A DNA stretch of 64,000 nucleotides. Origin: Halobacillus amylolyticus (GTDB lineage: Bacteria; Bacillota; Bacilli; Bacillales; Halobacillaceae). Where the stretch lies: positions 3,732,001 through 3,796,000 of the forward strand of contig NZ_CP095075.1 of the NCBI RefSeq assembly GCF_022921115.1, in the 5' to 3' direction. A program made the position numbers and the translations under genes. Position 1 is the first letter of the stretch, and each line of letters begins with the position of its first letter. Below the pieces are notes generated by a model. The model did not search any database, was not told the origin of the DNA, and was given only the letters and a program-made list of their open reading frames with translations. Shown in pieces: positions 17,494-26,800 of the stretch.

Positions 17494-18399
17494 ATGGTTC
17501 ATACATTAGCTAAAGAGTCGTTTGTCTATGCAATGAGTAAGGAGAACAAGCCGGCATTAAAGGTTACTGCAGGAGAGCAGGTGGTGATTGACACGTACGA
17601 TTGTTTTGAAAACCAGATCCAATCAGAGGATGCTTCGTTTACTAGTATTGATTGGGAGCGAATTAACCCAGCGACAGGTCCTGTTTATGTTGATGGTGCA
17701 CAAACAGGAGACATTTTAAAAGTAAAGATAGATCATATTGAGCTTGGAGAACGAGGAGTAATGGCTACGGGGCCAAAGCTTGGTGTAATGGGGCATCGAA
17801 TAGAAGACTTTCAAGTGAAAATGGTTGAAATCAAAGGAAATGAAGTAGTCTTTAATGATAACATCTCCCTTCCCTTACAGCCCATGATAGGCGTCATTGG
17901 TGTTGCCCCAGAAGATGAGGCAGTGTCTTGCGGGACGCCAGGTGCACATGGAGGTAATATGGATACGAAGCTCGTGACTACTGGGGCGACACTTTATCTT
18001 CCAGTTTTTCAGGAAGGCGGATTATTTGCCTTGGGCGATTTGCATGCAGCAATGGGTGACGGTGAGGTATGTGTGTCAGGTGTAGAGATTCCGGCAAAAG
18101 TGACGGTTACGCTGGATGTGATTAAGGGGCACTCGATTGACTATCCTTTTATTGAAAATGAAGCGGGGGCAGCCTCGCTTGTTTCAAGAGAAAGCTTGGA
18201 TGAAGCATCAGACCTTGCTGTGGAAAAAATGATTGATGTACTTCAGCCGCAAACAGATTTATCGTTAGCGGAGTTTACGATGTTAATGAGTGCAGCAGGT
18301 GAGGTGCAGGTGAGTCAAATTGTCGATCCATTGAAAACAGCTCGCTTTTTTGTACCGAGAAGAGTATTAGATGGATATGGTATTAAGCTGTTTAAGTAA
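17494..18399 (+). CDS. Acetamidase/formamidase family protein
   Basis: 301 aa FmdA/AmdA-fold hydrolase that should release ammonia from formamide or acetamide. Family motifs: NPATGPVYVDGAQTGDILKV (about 62-81), MIGVIGVAPEDE (about 131-142), TPGAHGGNMDTKLVTTGATL (about 149-168) and LGDLHAAMGDGEVCVSGVEI (about 182-201). Ribosome site AAAGGGTG. It is monocistronic, with REP R4 28 bases after the stop. Whether the true substrate is formamide is not decided by sequence. Confidence 0.9.
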   Translation: MVHTLAKESFVYAMSKENKPALKVTAGEQVVIDTYDCFENQIQSEDASFTSIDWERINPATGPVYVDGAQTGDILKVKIDHIELGERGVMATGPKLGVMGHRIEDFQVKMVEIKGNEVVFNDNISLPLQPMIGVIGVAPEDEAVSCGTPGAHGGNMDTKLVTTGATLYLPVFQEGGLFALGDLHAAMGDGEVCVSGVEIPAKVTVTLDVIKGHSIDYPFIENEAGAASLVSRESLDEASDLAVEKMIDVLQPQTDLSLAEFTMLMSAAGEVQVSQIVDPLKTARFFVPRRVLDGYGIKLFK

Positions 18400-18426
18400 A
18401 GTTTTGGTTGTATAATTTACATTACC

Positions 18427-18469
18427 TTCCACCTCAGGTCATCCAGAAAATGGATGACCTGAGGTGGAA
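18427..18469. repeat. REP hairpin R4
   Basis: 19-bp arms, loop GAAAA (the reverse complement of the TTTTC loop of R3 and R7, so inverted relative to them). It lies between convergent genes and is followed by TTTTT, so it could act as a terminator. Confidence 0.95.
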
Positions 18470-18480
18470 TTTTTATGGGT

Positions 18481-19848
18481 TTATCCTATAATCATAGGTT
18501 CTTTCGGGTAGTGGTAATTATCTTTTCTGACTTTTCCTCGTAAGATAAATAGGAAGGAGAAGATTCCGATTCGGCCAATGAACATAAGAGCAATGATGAT
18601 CAGTTTGCCTGCGGTTTGAAGTTCTGAAGTGATCCCCATAGATAGCCCGGTTGTTCCGAATGCCGAGGTTGCTTCAAAAATTATCTCTACTAAAGTGAAC
18701 TGTGGTTCGAAGTAATTTAACATCACAATCGCCAGACCACAAATAACTGTAGCCGTATTAATAACGATAAACGAGCGAAAAATGTCCTGTGGGTCAATTT
18801 CTCTTCTAAAGATTCGAACATTACTTTTTCCACGAGCATATGCAATCACACTTAACAAAGTAATCGCAAAGGTTGTTGTGCGAATCCCTCCTCCGACACT
18901 GCTTGGAGAAGCCCCGATAAACATAAGCACACAGATTACTAGCAGCGTAGGTGTAGTAAATTCACTAACATCCATAGTAGCAAGGCCACCATTTCTAGTC
19001 GTCACTGATTGAAAAAGAGAAAAGAACAAAGACTCCTGCCATGTCTTTTCCGCGAAAAAGTGGGTACGGTCAAACAAATAAATAAGGATAGCCCCTGCTA
19101 CAACTAATGCTGCAAAGGTTACAGAAGTCAATTTCGTAAATAACGAGAATTGAACACTGTTGTCATGGCGGCGAGTAAGGTAATCTTTCATTTCGATTAA
19201 TACAGGAAACCCAATAGCACCAAGTGTTAACAAGAGCATATTTATGAATTGAACAAAATAATCATTCTCAAACATAACAAGTGATGAACCGGTTATATCA
19301 AAACCGGCATTGGTTGTGGCGCTCACTGATGCGAACAACCCTTGAACAAAGGCCTCTCCTGTAGTTGGAAAATAGTTCGTAAAATAAATGCCCAGTAGGA
19401 GAGCACCGATTAGTTCAATGACAACGATAATGATTAGGATTTGTCTTATAAGTTTTACTAGTCCAGAAAAAGTGGTGCGATTTTGATCTGTTTTTATAAG
19501 CTGCCGGCTTTTAAGACCAATTTTCTTGCCAAGTAATAACCATATAAAAGTACCTAATGTCATTACACCAATTCCGCCGAATTGAAGAATGAACATGAGT
19601 ACAAAGTACCCAGCCGTGTTGAACGTTTCCGCTGTTGATACGACAGATAACCCAGTCACACTCACAGCACTGACACCCGTGAATAAACTATCAATAAAGC
19701 TTAAGTGGACTCCCTCTCTATGTAAAAACGGGAGGCTTATAAGCAGTGTTGATAGGAAAACAGCTGAAACATAGAATAGAACAATGATTTGAAAAGGTGA
19801 TAGACGATCAATAAAATGACGTTTAAAAATGGGGCTGTTACGCGACAT
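18481..19848 (-). CDS. Ktr/Trk-type potassium uptake channel subunit (KtrB/KtrD-like)
   Basis: 455 aa, the KtrB/KtrD size. It is built as four M1-P-M2 repeats whose pore loops are visible: VSAVSVTGLSV, SATTNAGFDITG, VTTRNGGLAT and SAFGTTGLSMG. The pore glycine at each repeat sets K+ selectivity. In Bacillaceae this subunit pairs with a cytoplasmic RCK protein (KtrA or KtrC). No such gene is adjacent, which is more like the unlinked KtrD arrangement. K+ uptake matters under osmotic stress, in line with a halotolerant host. Confidence 0.92.
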   Translation of the reverse strand: MSRNSPIFKRHFIDRLSPFQIIVLFYVSAVFLSTLLISLPFLHREGVHLSFIDSLFTGVSAVSVTGLSVVSTAETFNTAGYFVLMFILQFGGIGVMTLGTFIWLLLGKKIGLKSRQLIKTDQNRTTFSGLVKLIRQILIIIVVIELIGALLLGIYFTNYFPTTGEAFVQGLFASVSATTNAGFDITGSSLVMFENDYFVQFINMLLLTLGAIGFPVLIEMKDYLTRRHDNSVQFSLFTKLTSVTFAALVVAGAILIYLFDRTHFFAEKTWQESLFFSLFQSVTTRNGGLATMDVSEFTTPTLLVICVLMFIGASPSSVGGGIRTTTFAITLLSVIAYARGKSNVRIFRREIDPQDIFRSFIVINTATVICGLAIVMLNYFEPQFTLVEIIFEATSAFGTTGLSMGITSELQTAGKLIIIALMFIGRIGIFSFLFILRGKVRKDNYHYPKEPMIIG

Positions 19849-20013
19849 CGATATTACTCCTCACTAAAACAAAACCTATGTAGTGGATTCTATATATAAA
19901 ATGACGAAATGACAATAGGGGAAAAATGACTTTTCATTCCCTGGCTGGTTGAATGGAACACTCATTATTAAAGAGCTGGGTATTTAGCGCTGTCTCTGGT
20001 TTTGTAAAACAAA

Positions 20014-20045
20014 AACACCGTTTCCTTTTGTAGGTAGACGGTGTT
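20014..20045 (-). terminator. Minus-strand terminator downstream of the second LCP gene
   Basis: An 8-bp stem (AACACCGT / ACGGTGTT) is followed on the minus strand by TTTTTGTTTT. It lies about 250 bases past the LCP stop, so the transcript would include the structured segment at 20060-20290. Confidence 0.7.
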
Positions 20046-20059
20046 CTCGTTGATCATTA

Positions 20060-20290
20060 AGTGATAAGACACTTCTCTATTGATAAATTTGACATGTGGC
20101 CACATCGTCTGGAAGCACTTAACTGCTCAGAGGTTATAGGCTTGTCACGGCCACTGAATGTGGGCAAGCCTATCTTAGGACACTCCCCCAACCGGGATAA
20201 GAAGTTCGGGGTGCATAGGGCATGCCGGTTTCAACCGAACGTGCACTTCCGAACTTAAGTGTCTCCCCACTTCCTGGGCATTTTACTCTT
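20060..20290 (-). ncRNA. GC-rich, strongly structured segment; candidate non-coding RNA or mobile-element remnant
   Basis: This 230-base stretch is visibly richer in G+C than its surroundings and has no convincing ORF. It holds a 9-bp hairpin (ATAGGCTTG / CAAGCCTAT, about 20138-20176), a longer hairpin with arms AAGTTCGG / CCGAACTT enclosing GTGCA / TGCAC (about 20203-20255), and the palindrome ATGTGGCCACAT. Minus-strand transcription from the LCP gene would run through it to the terminator at 20014-20045. It matches none of the RNA families I know by sight (6S, SRP, RNase P, tmRNA, T-box). The strand is an inference. Confidence 0.4.
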
Positions 20291-20295
20291 TTGTT

Positions 20296-21228
20296 CTATG
20301 AGCCGAAGTTAACGATCATATCATGGGTTTTTTGAACTTCCTGCTCAGGCATTTCAATCAAATACATTCCTGAGCTTGTAATGGCATTACCTGACATTTG
20401 ATAGGTGGAAACGTTTTTACGTGCACTGCTATAATTCATTGCCAGGCGGCGCATATCGCTAAACTCCATGTTTGTTTTCATATTAGTACCTAACACACCC
20501 ATGACTTCATCAATCTGACTGAGCATATTCAGGCTAGCCCCTTTTTCAATGATACCTTGAATGACCTGTCGCTGCCGCTCATTACGACCCAAGTCTCCCT
20601 CGGGATCCTCTTTACGCATCCGTACATAAGAGAGGGCTTGTTCGCCCGAAAGTTGTAGTTGACCTTTCGGGAACTGAAAACCGTCTTGAGTAAACGCCAT
20701 ATCATTATTTACTGTGACACCATCCACGGCATTTACGAGTTGTGCCAATCCCTCCATGTTCATGGTTACATAATAATCGATATTGATATCGAGAAAGTTC
20801 TCGACCGTTTTAACCGCCATGTCACTTCCGCCGTATGCATAGGCATGATTAATTCGAGTAATGCGCCCATCCCCGGCAATTTCTACTTTTGTATCCCTGG
20901 GGATGCTTACGAGCTGCATTTGATCGTTATTAGGATCAAGCGTCATGACAATCATTGTGTCAGACCGACCTTGGTCGTTCTCGCGTTCATCTACACCGAG
21001 CAATAAGATGTTGATTGGTTCATTACTGTCTAATTTCTTATCTGTTACAGCTGTGTCTATGGAGGGTACATTTTCGTGCAATTTATGATTGACGGTATTT
21101 TTGACGTTATTGAAGATCGTGAATGCATAGACCCCTCCGCCTATGAGCAGGAATGCGATGACGAGCAGCGCAATTTTCCACCACCGGCCCTTCTTCCTCT
21201 CCTTTTTCTTCGTTTCTTTACGTCCCAT
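20296..21228 (-). CDS. LCP (LytR-CpsA-Psr) family wall polymer ligase, second copy
   Basis: 310 aa, closely similar along its whole length to the LCP protein at 9376-10302. Basic N-terminus (KKKERKKGRWWK), TM helix at about 15-36, LCP domain with NILLLGVDERENDQGRSDTM at about 72-91, VSIPRDTK and NERQRQV. It should attach undecaprenyl-linked wall teichoic acid to peptidoglycan on the outer face of the membrane. Bacillaceae often carry two or three partly redundant LCP ligases. No terminator follows directly; the nearest lies 250 bases on. Confidence 0.92.
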   Translation of the reverse strand: MGRKETKKKERKKGRWWKIALLVIAFLLIGGGVYAFTIFNNVKNTVNHKLHENVPSIDTAVTDKKLDSNEPINILLLGVDERENDQGRSDTMIVMTLDPNNDQMQLVSIPRDTKVEIAGDGRITRINHAYAYGGSDMAVKTVENFLDINIDYYVTMNMEGLAQLVNAVDGVTVNNDMAFTQDGFQFPKGQLQLSGEQALSYVRMRKEDPEGDLGRNERQRQVIQGIIEKGASLNMLSQIDEVMGVLGTNMKTNMEFSDMRRLAMNYSSARKNVSTYQMSGNAITSSGMYLIEMPEQEVQKTHDMIVNFGS

Positions 21229-21434
21229 AATTCACCTCGATTATGTAAAATACATGAACTATTTATCTATTATACTGTTAATGGTGATTATTGTAAAAGT
21301 CATTATCAGAAACTTATAAATAATTGAAAAGAGTATAATTTAATGTTCATAGGCGATATGAAGGTGGAATATGCTACTATGAACTATAGTCTTTTAATAA
21401 GTTGGTTGAGGAAAGAAGAAATAGGTGGTATGGA

Positions 21435-21809
21435 ATGAGAGAAATGATTCAGTTGTTGGCAGAGATTGTAAATATGTTTCACGATTTATTTTTAAACCTC
21501 TCCGAATCCTTAGGCTGGAATCTTTCTGATAAAGAGCTTCACTTTTGGATTATTGGGTTACTTGGCATCATAGGGCTAATTTTTGTAGATATAGTATTTC
21601 ATGCACTTGCTAAATGGAGCGTAACGGCAATATCGTTTTTCTTTACACTTTCCATGGTGCTTGTATTCGTTCTCGCTGTTGAGATTCAGCAAAAAATAAC
21701 AGGGAGAGGTGCCATGGAATTTAATGATGCAGCTGTAAGTGTGTTAGGATTTCTAGCTTTTTGCACGGTTTACTTCATTGTCAAAATGATAGTGAAATGG
21801 GTTCGCTGA
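21435..21809 (+). CDS. Small membrane protein, unknown function
   Basis: 124 aa from ATG 21435, chosen because AGGTGG lies 6 bases upstream (a TTG at 21402 is also in frame). It has an amphipathic N-terminus, then three hydrophobic segments: FWIIGLLGIIGLIFVDIVFH, VTAISFFFTLSMVLVFVLAV and SVLGFLAFCTVYFIVKMIV. I do not recognise the family. It stands alone, with REP R5 following 23 bases after the stop. Confidence 0.7.
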   Translation: MREMIQLLAEIVNMFHDLFLNLSESLGWNLSDKELHFWIIGLLGIIGLIFVDIVFHALAKWSVTAISFFFTLSMVLVFVLAVEIQQKITGRGAMEFNDAAVSVLGFLAFCTVYFIVKMIVKWVR

Positions 21810-21832
21810 CTAAAAATTACACATACAAACAA

Positions 21833-21891
21833 CCATATTCTTCCACCTCAGGTCATCCAATATCTGGATGACCTGAGGTGGAAGAATATGG
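21833..21891. repeat. REP hairpin R5, long-arm copy
   Basis: 27-bp perfect arms: the 17-bp core plus a copy-specific 10-bp extension (CCATATTCTT / AAGAATATGG). Loop ATATC. It lies between a gene end and the cobalamin riboswitch. Confidence 0.95.
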
Positions 21892-21963
21892 AGTGATGTT
21901 TGACTTTAGGGTTGTTCTCGTAGATAGTTATAGTAGGGGAGTAATCCTCGATAATTTAACAGG

Positions 21964-22127
21964 CTTTATGGTGGCTTCGTTTCGAAGCTGAAAAGGGAAG
22001 ATTGGTGTAATTCCAACGCGGTCCCGCCACTGTGAAGAGGAAGCTTTTCAATTTCCACTGTTTCGCTATTAATGAAATGGGAAGGAGGAGGAGCTGTTGA
22101 TTCTGAGCCAGGAGACCTGCCATAAAG
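21964..22127 (+). promoter_or_regulatory. Cobalamin (adenosylcobalamin) riboswitch
   Basis: The aptamer is closed by P1 (CTTTATGG / CCATAAAG). It contains the conserved core GGTCCCGCCACTGTGA (about 22021-22036) and the B12 box AGCCAGGAGACCTGCC (22106-22121). Such riboswitches normally shut off B12 uptake, biosynthesis or B12-independent isozymes. Here the next ribosome site (AGGAGGG, 22154-22160) leads to a 6-codon dead ORF, then a terminator, then an acyl-CoA thioesterase, which is not a known B12 target. Confidence 0.92.
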
Positions 22128-22169
22128 AAGAACATGTTTTTCCTACGGGAGATAGGAGGGTGTTACGTG

Positions 22170-22221
22170 ATGAGATTTCAGTTTTTCTAGCTGTGCCATT
22201 TTTTGAATTCTCATAGATCAG
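22170..22221 (+). pseudogene. Possible remnant of the original riboswitch-controlled gene
   Basis: After a strong AGGAGGG site, ATG 22170 opens MRFQFF and then stops at 22190. Shifting frame gives FLAVPFFEFS-like hydrophobic residues before the terminator. This may be all that is left after an internal deletion. It could also be plain leader sequence. Confidence 0.35.
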
Positions 22222-22224
22222 TAA

Positions 22225-22254
22225 ACATCTTCTTTAGTGAAGGTGTATTTTTTT
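22225..22254 (+). terminator. Intrinsic terminator between riboswitch and thioesterase
   Basis: An 8-bp stem (ACATCTTC / GAAGGTGT, one T-G pair) with a 6-nt loop is followed by ATTTTTTT. It is either the riboswitch expression platform or the terminator of a lost gene. Confidence 0.8.
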
Positions 22255-22274
22255 GTGTAGAGAGGGAGAGGAAC

Positions 22275-22748
22275 ATGGCTAATGCTATACCAGTACAAGC
22301 TTCAAAAATGATGCAGACCCGGCTAGTGCTTCCGCCAGACACTAATCATTTGGATACCATTTTTGGCGGGAAGGTACTTGCTTATATTGATGAAATTGCT
22401 GCTTTGACAGCAATGAAACACTCGAACTGTGTTGTTGTAACAGCGTCGATAGATTCGGTAGATTTTCTATCATCTGCGAAGGTTGGGAATGCTTTGACAC
22501 TTGAAGCGTGTGTTACATATACAGGGAGTTCTTCAATGGAAGTGTATGTAAAAGTGTTTGCTGACGACTTGCTTCAAGGGGAAAAAGTAATGACGACAGA
22601 ATCGTTTCTTACAATGGTAGCTGTCGATTCAAATGGGAGGCCGACTCCGGTTCCCCAAGTTATACCTGAAACAGAAGAAGAGGTGAGACTGTACGAAACA
22701 GCTCCAGCGAGAAAAGAACACCGTAAAAACCGCTCCACCTTGAGGTAA
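22275..22748 (+). CDS. Acyl-CoA thioesterase, hotdog fold (YkhA-like)
   Basis: 157 aa from ATG 22275, with GAGGGAGAGG upstream; a longer in-frame start at 22203 overlaps the terminator and is rejected. Hotdog motifs: TNHLDTIFGGKVLAYIDEIA (about 23-42) with the catalytic Asn/Asp region, and VVTASIDSVDFLSSAKVG (about 55-72). The family hydrolyses medium- and long-chain acyl-CoA in the cytoplasm. It may lie under the cobalamin riboswitch at 21964-22127, or have its own promoter past the terminator; the sequence alone does not decide. Confidence 0.88.
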   Translation: MANAIPVQASKMMQTRLVLPPDTNHLDTIFGGKVLAYIDEIAALTAMKHSNCVVVTASIDSVDFLSSAKVGNALTLEACVTYTGSSSMEVYVKVFADDLLQGEKVMTTESFLTMVAVDSNGRPTPVPQVIPETEEEVRLYETAPARKEHRKNRSTLR

Positions 22749-22758
22749 TTACAGAAAA

Positions 22759-22801
22759 TTCCACCCCAGGTCATCCAAATTATGGATGACCTGGGGTGGA
22801 A
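22759..22801. repeat. REP hairpin R6 with compensatory base-pair change
   Basis: 19-bp arms, loop AATTA. The left arm reads CCACCCCAGG instead of CCACCTCAGG and the right arm CCTGGGGTGG instead of CCTGAGGTGG, so a T-A pair became C-G with pairing kept. It lies between convergent genes. Confidence 0.95.
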
Positions 22802-22835
22802 GGATTTAGAAAAGAAGGAAACACCACGCTTCCTC

Positions 22836-23561
22836 TTAGTTGTTGTTATTTGGGGTTTCACAGCTTTCGTCTGTGCAAGCTGCATCCTTACCATCTGGAG
22901 TTAGGCTTTGGATGGAGGGTGTTTCTTTTTCTTCATCGATTACTTTTTGCAAGCTTTCCACAAAAATCTCTTTAGGCTGAGCGCCTGAGATCGCATACTT
23001 GCGGTTGATGACGAAGAAAGGTACACCTTGGACTCCGATCTCCACTCCTTCAGCTTCCTCCGCACGCACAACCTCACCATATTGTTCGCTCGCTAGTACC
23101 TCTTTTGCCTCATCGCCATTTAAACCAACTTCTTGAGCAAGTTCAAGCAATGTTTCGTGGTCTCCTGCATCCTTTGATTCAGTGAGGACAGCACGAAAGA
23201 ACCGTTCTGCTGCTTCTTTCCCCAGTCCTTTCGTCTCGGCAAATTTCGCCAAACGATGAGCGTCAAAGGTATTGGTAGGAACTGTTGTATCAAGGTTATA
23301 AGTCAGTCCAACGCTGGCTGCTTGCTGTTCCATATTTCTATTCATTTCTTGTGCTTCTTCTATACTTTTGCCATACTTTGCAGCAAGCTTCTCGACGTTT
23401 GAGATTCCTGTGTTTTTCTGTGCCTGCGGATCAAGTTCAAAGCTCTTATAGACGACTTCTGTTTGATCACCGTCTGTTACTTGGTTAAGTGCCTCTTCAA
23501 GTCGACGCTTTCCGATATAGCAAAAAGGGCAGACAAAATCTGACCAAACTTCTATTTTCAT
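22836..23561 (-). CDS. DsbA-family oxidoreductase, FrnE-like
   Basis: 241 aa from ATG 23561, since the GTG at 23570 lies inside the GAGGTGAT ribosome site. Thioredoxin-fold with the CPFC active site (MKIEVWSDFVCPFCYIGKRR) and the long helical insertion of the 2-hydroxychromene isomerase/FrnE group. The cis-Pro region reads GVQGVPFFVINRKYAISGAQ (about 175-194). No signal peptide is present, so it acts in the cytoplasm. The C-terminal tail contains two more cysteines (ACTDESC), an unusual add-on. The substrate is unknown. Confidence 0.9.
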   Translation of the reverse strand: MKIEVWSDFVCPFCYIGKRRLEEALNQVTDGDQTEVVYKSFELDPQAQKNTGISNVEKLAAKYGKSIEEAQEMNRNMEQQAASVGLTYNLDTTVPTNTFDAHRLAKFAETKGLGKEAAERFFRAVLTESKDAGDHETLLELAQEVGLNGDEAKEVLASEQYGEVVRAEEAEGVEIGVQGVPFFVINRKYAISGAQPKEIFVESLQKVIDEEKETPSIQSLTPDGKDAACTDESCETPNNNN

Positions 23562-23884
23562 ATTTATCACCTCATTGTTATTCTCTCACATTTATTATTT
23601 TACGGGCCTAGTCTTTGAAATGCCATTAATCTGATTGTACCTTGCTCAAAGGAAAGGTATCGAAGCGAGTTAAACATTATCAGATTAGGGGAAGAATTCC
23701 ACCTCAGGTCATCCATTTTCTGGATGACCTGAGGTGGAATGGTTCTAGTGGTCAGACGTCTTATGTTGTGTATTTTGATGCAATTTGTAATTTTTACATG
23801 AAAAGGATAGATATGATCAGATTATCTTTTTTATACTTGGGGAAGATTGATAGATTTATACAACACTATTTTAGGAGGAATTGA
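23562..23884. other. Divergent intergenic region with REP R7
   Basis: 323 bases between the FrnE-like gene and the nuclease gene. It contains REP R7 (23696-23740) and the GGAGG ribosome site for the nuclease at the end. No other gene or structure is visible. Confidence 0.5.
23696..23740. repeat. REP hairpin R7
   Basis: 20-bp perfect arms (core plus ATT/AAT), loop TTTTC. It lies between divergent genes. Confidence 0.95.
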
Positions 23885-26800
23885 ATGAGATTCAAAAAGA
23901 CGGTCGTCACAGGGTTAGCAGCTGTATTGGCGTTAAGTCCATTTTCAAGCGGGCTCCCTCAAAGTCATGCGGCCGAAGTGCCAAGTGATTTATTTTTCTC
24001 GGAATACATAGAGGGCAGCAGTTATAACAAAGCAATTGAACTTTACAATGGCACAGATGGTGAGGTGAATTTGTCTGGCTATACGATTGAGATGTATGCG
24101 AATGGCTCATTAGAACCAACGGGTACTTTCGATCTATCCGGGACACTTGCCAGTGGAGAAGTTTTTGTTGCGGCTAACAGTCGTGCGAATGAAGAGATTT
24201 TAGCGAGTGCGGATGCGACCAATAATTCAGCGATTAATTTTAATGGAAACGATCCTATTGTATTGAAAAAAGATGGGGCAGTCGTAGATTCTATTGGCCA
24301 AATTGGCAGTGAGGAATCATTTGCTGGTGACGTTACGCTCGTTCGCAAAGAGTCTGTGACCGCTGGCGATACGAACACGGAAGACACGTTCGATACGACA
24401 AAAGAATGGGATAGCTATGCTAAAGATACAACTGAGTATCTGGGAAGCTACCAAATGACGGACGTACCTCCGGTTGAACTGCAATCGATTGCAGAGGCCC
24501 GGGCAAGTGAACCTGGATCAACCGTTAAAGTTCAAGGTGTGGCGACAGCAGCTTTTAACACAGGAGGGCAGACCAACCTGTACATTCAGGATGAAACAGG
24601 CGGCATCATCGTACGGGCCCCTGGGCTGTCTGCTGAAGTGGGAGATGTGGTGAGCGCAACAGGAGAGTTCTCCGCTTATTACGGCATGCAGCAGATTTTG
24701 GCCTCTACAGCCAATGTTGATGTTGTGACACCAGATGCAGGTGTGCCTACTCCTGAAAAAGTGACGTCCCAGCAATTTTCCCAAGATAACGGAGAAGCGA
24801 TTGAAGGAGAATTTGTTCAAGTCGGAGAGGTTGAAGTCCTTTCCAAAAATAGTTACGGAGATTTTACCGTTCAGGATGAATCTGGAACGTTTACCATTAC
24901 ACCAAACGATGAGAATGCTTTAGAAGTTGGAAAAACGTATGAGCAAATCTCTGGTGTCGTTAACTATAGCTTTAATGAATATAAGCTTGTTCCGCGGAAC
25001 GATCGTGATATCGTTGAAGAGGTTTTCGCTGTTCAAGCGAATCCCACCTCAGGTTCCCTTGTGATAGGTGAAAAAGTGGAGCTTTATACTGCGCAGCCAA
25101 ATGGGACGATCCACTATACGACAGATGGGTCTGAACCCAATGGAAGCAGCGAAGAGTACACAGAACCGATCGCAATCGAGCAGGATACAACGCTTAAAGC
25201 AGTGGTCGTTAAGGAAAGCGGTGAAGTAAGCCCAGTAGCTAGCTTCGATTATACTGTGTTGAAACCTTTTGATGATGTTGATATTCATGACATTCAAGGG
25301 GCGAGCCATACATCTCCATATGAAGGAAATGTTGTGGAAGATGTGGAAGGTGTCGTCACAAAACTTGATGGCACGAACGGCTTTTACATGCAGAGCTTAC
25401 AGCCGGATGACAATGTAGCTACATCTGAAGGGATTTATGTGTACGATCGGTCAGGGACAGTAAAAGTGGGCGACCATGTTGAAGTAGCCGGTGAAGTGAC
25501 AGAGTGGCGTGAAGAAGGTTACTACGATGCAGAGGATTTATTGACAACACAAATTAGTGCATCAGAAGTGAACGTTCTAGCGGATGGAATCGAACTTCCG
25601 GACCCGATTGTGTTGGGCGTTGACCGCCAGCAGCCAACGGAAGTGATTGAAAATGATGGGATGGAGTCTTTCGATGCCAAAGAGGATGGCTTGGACTTTT
25701 ACGAAAGTCTTGAAGGGATGTTGATTGGGATTGAAGATGCCACGGTTGCTGCCCCTGTAAAATATGAGGAACTTGCGGTGTATGGTAAGGCAAGTGAGGA
25801 TCAAAAGTTTACGCGTGCAGAGGGTTTGTTGATTACACCTGACGATTATAATCCTGAGCGTTTGTTGATCGATGTTGATGGTCTTGGGATCGATGCTGTA
25901 ACGGGGGATTATTTTAATGAAATGATCACAGGTGTTGTCAGCTATGATTACAGTAACTTTAAGATTCGTCCGACGGGTGAGTTTCCCGACCTGATGGATG
26001 GGGGAACGGAGCGTGAAGTGACGGAGCTTGAGAGTTCGAACCAAAAGCTGACCGTCGCAAGTTATAATGTTGAGAATTTTTCAGCTGCGAGTGATCCGGA
26101 GAAAGCCGCTCGTTTAGGCGAGGCTCTTGTTAAGAATTTGAATGGTCCTGATATTGTCGGGTTGACGGAGGTTCAAGACAACAATGGTCCGACAGATGAT
26201 GGGACAGTTGCTGCGGATGAGAGCTATCAAGCGGTGATTAAGGCGATTGAAGCGGCAGGTGGACCAAGTTATAAGTTTGCTAGTATTGCACCGGTTGATA
26301 AAATGGATGGCGGCCAGCCGGGTGGAAACATTCGTGTCGGCTTCCTTTACAATCCTGAGCGAGTGTCGTTGACGGATAAGCCGAAGGGCGATGCGGTGAC
26401 GGCTGTTGAAGTGAACAAGGACGGTTTGACGTTGAACCCAGGTCGCGTTGCCCCTATGGATGATGCCTTTAATGATTCTCGTAAGCCATTGGCTGCTGAA
26501 TTCAAGTTTAATGGTGAAAAAGTGATCGTTATCGTGAACCATTTTAATTCAAAAGGTGGCGATGGGGCATTGTTTGGAGCGGAACATCCAGTTGTACTTG
26601 GAAGTGAAGCACAACGTGTCCAGCAAGCCGAAGTGGTCAATGATTTTGTTGAAGAAATTGATGAAGAAGTGAAGCGGGAGAATGTTGTCGTGCTTGGTGA
26701 TTTGAATGATTTTACTTTCTCAGATCCAGTGCAAACACTCGCGGGCGATGATTTAACGAATATGATAGAGGAACTTCCGACTGAGGATCGTTATTCCTAT

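Noticed and set aside
20061..20258. 65-aa ORF in the structured segment
   Set aside because: No ribosome site, no plausible protein composition, and it is explained by the GC-rich hairpins.
25045..25066. CCACCTCAGGT inside the secreted nuclease gene as another REP half
   Set aside because: Only 11 bases match, it encodes the natural NPTSGS residues of the chitobiase-type domain, and nothing further of the arm is present.
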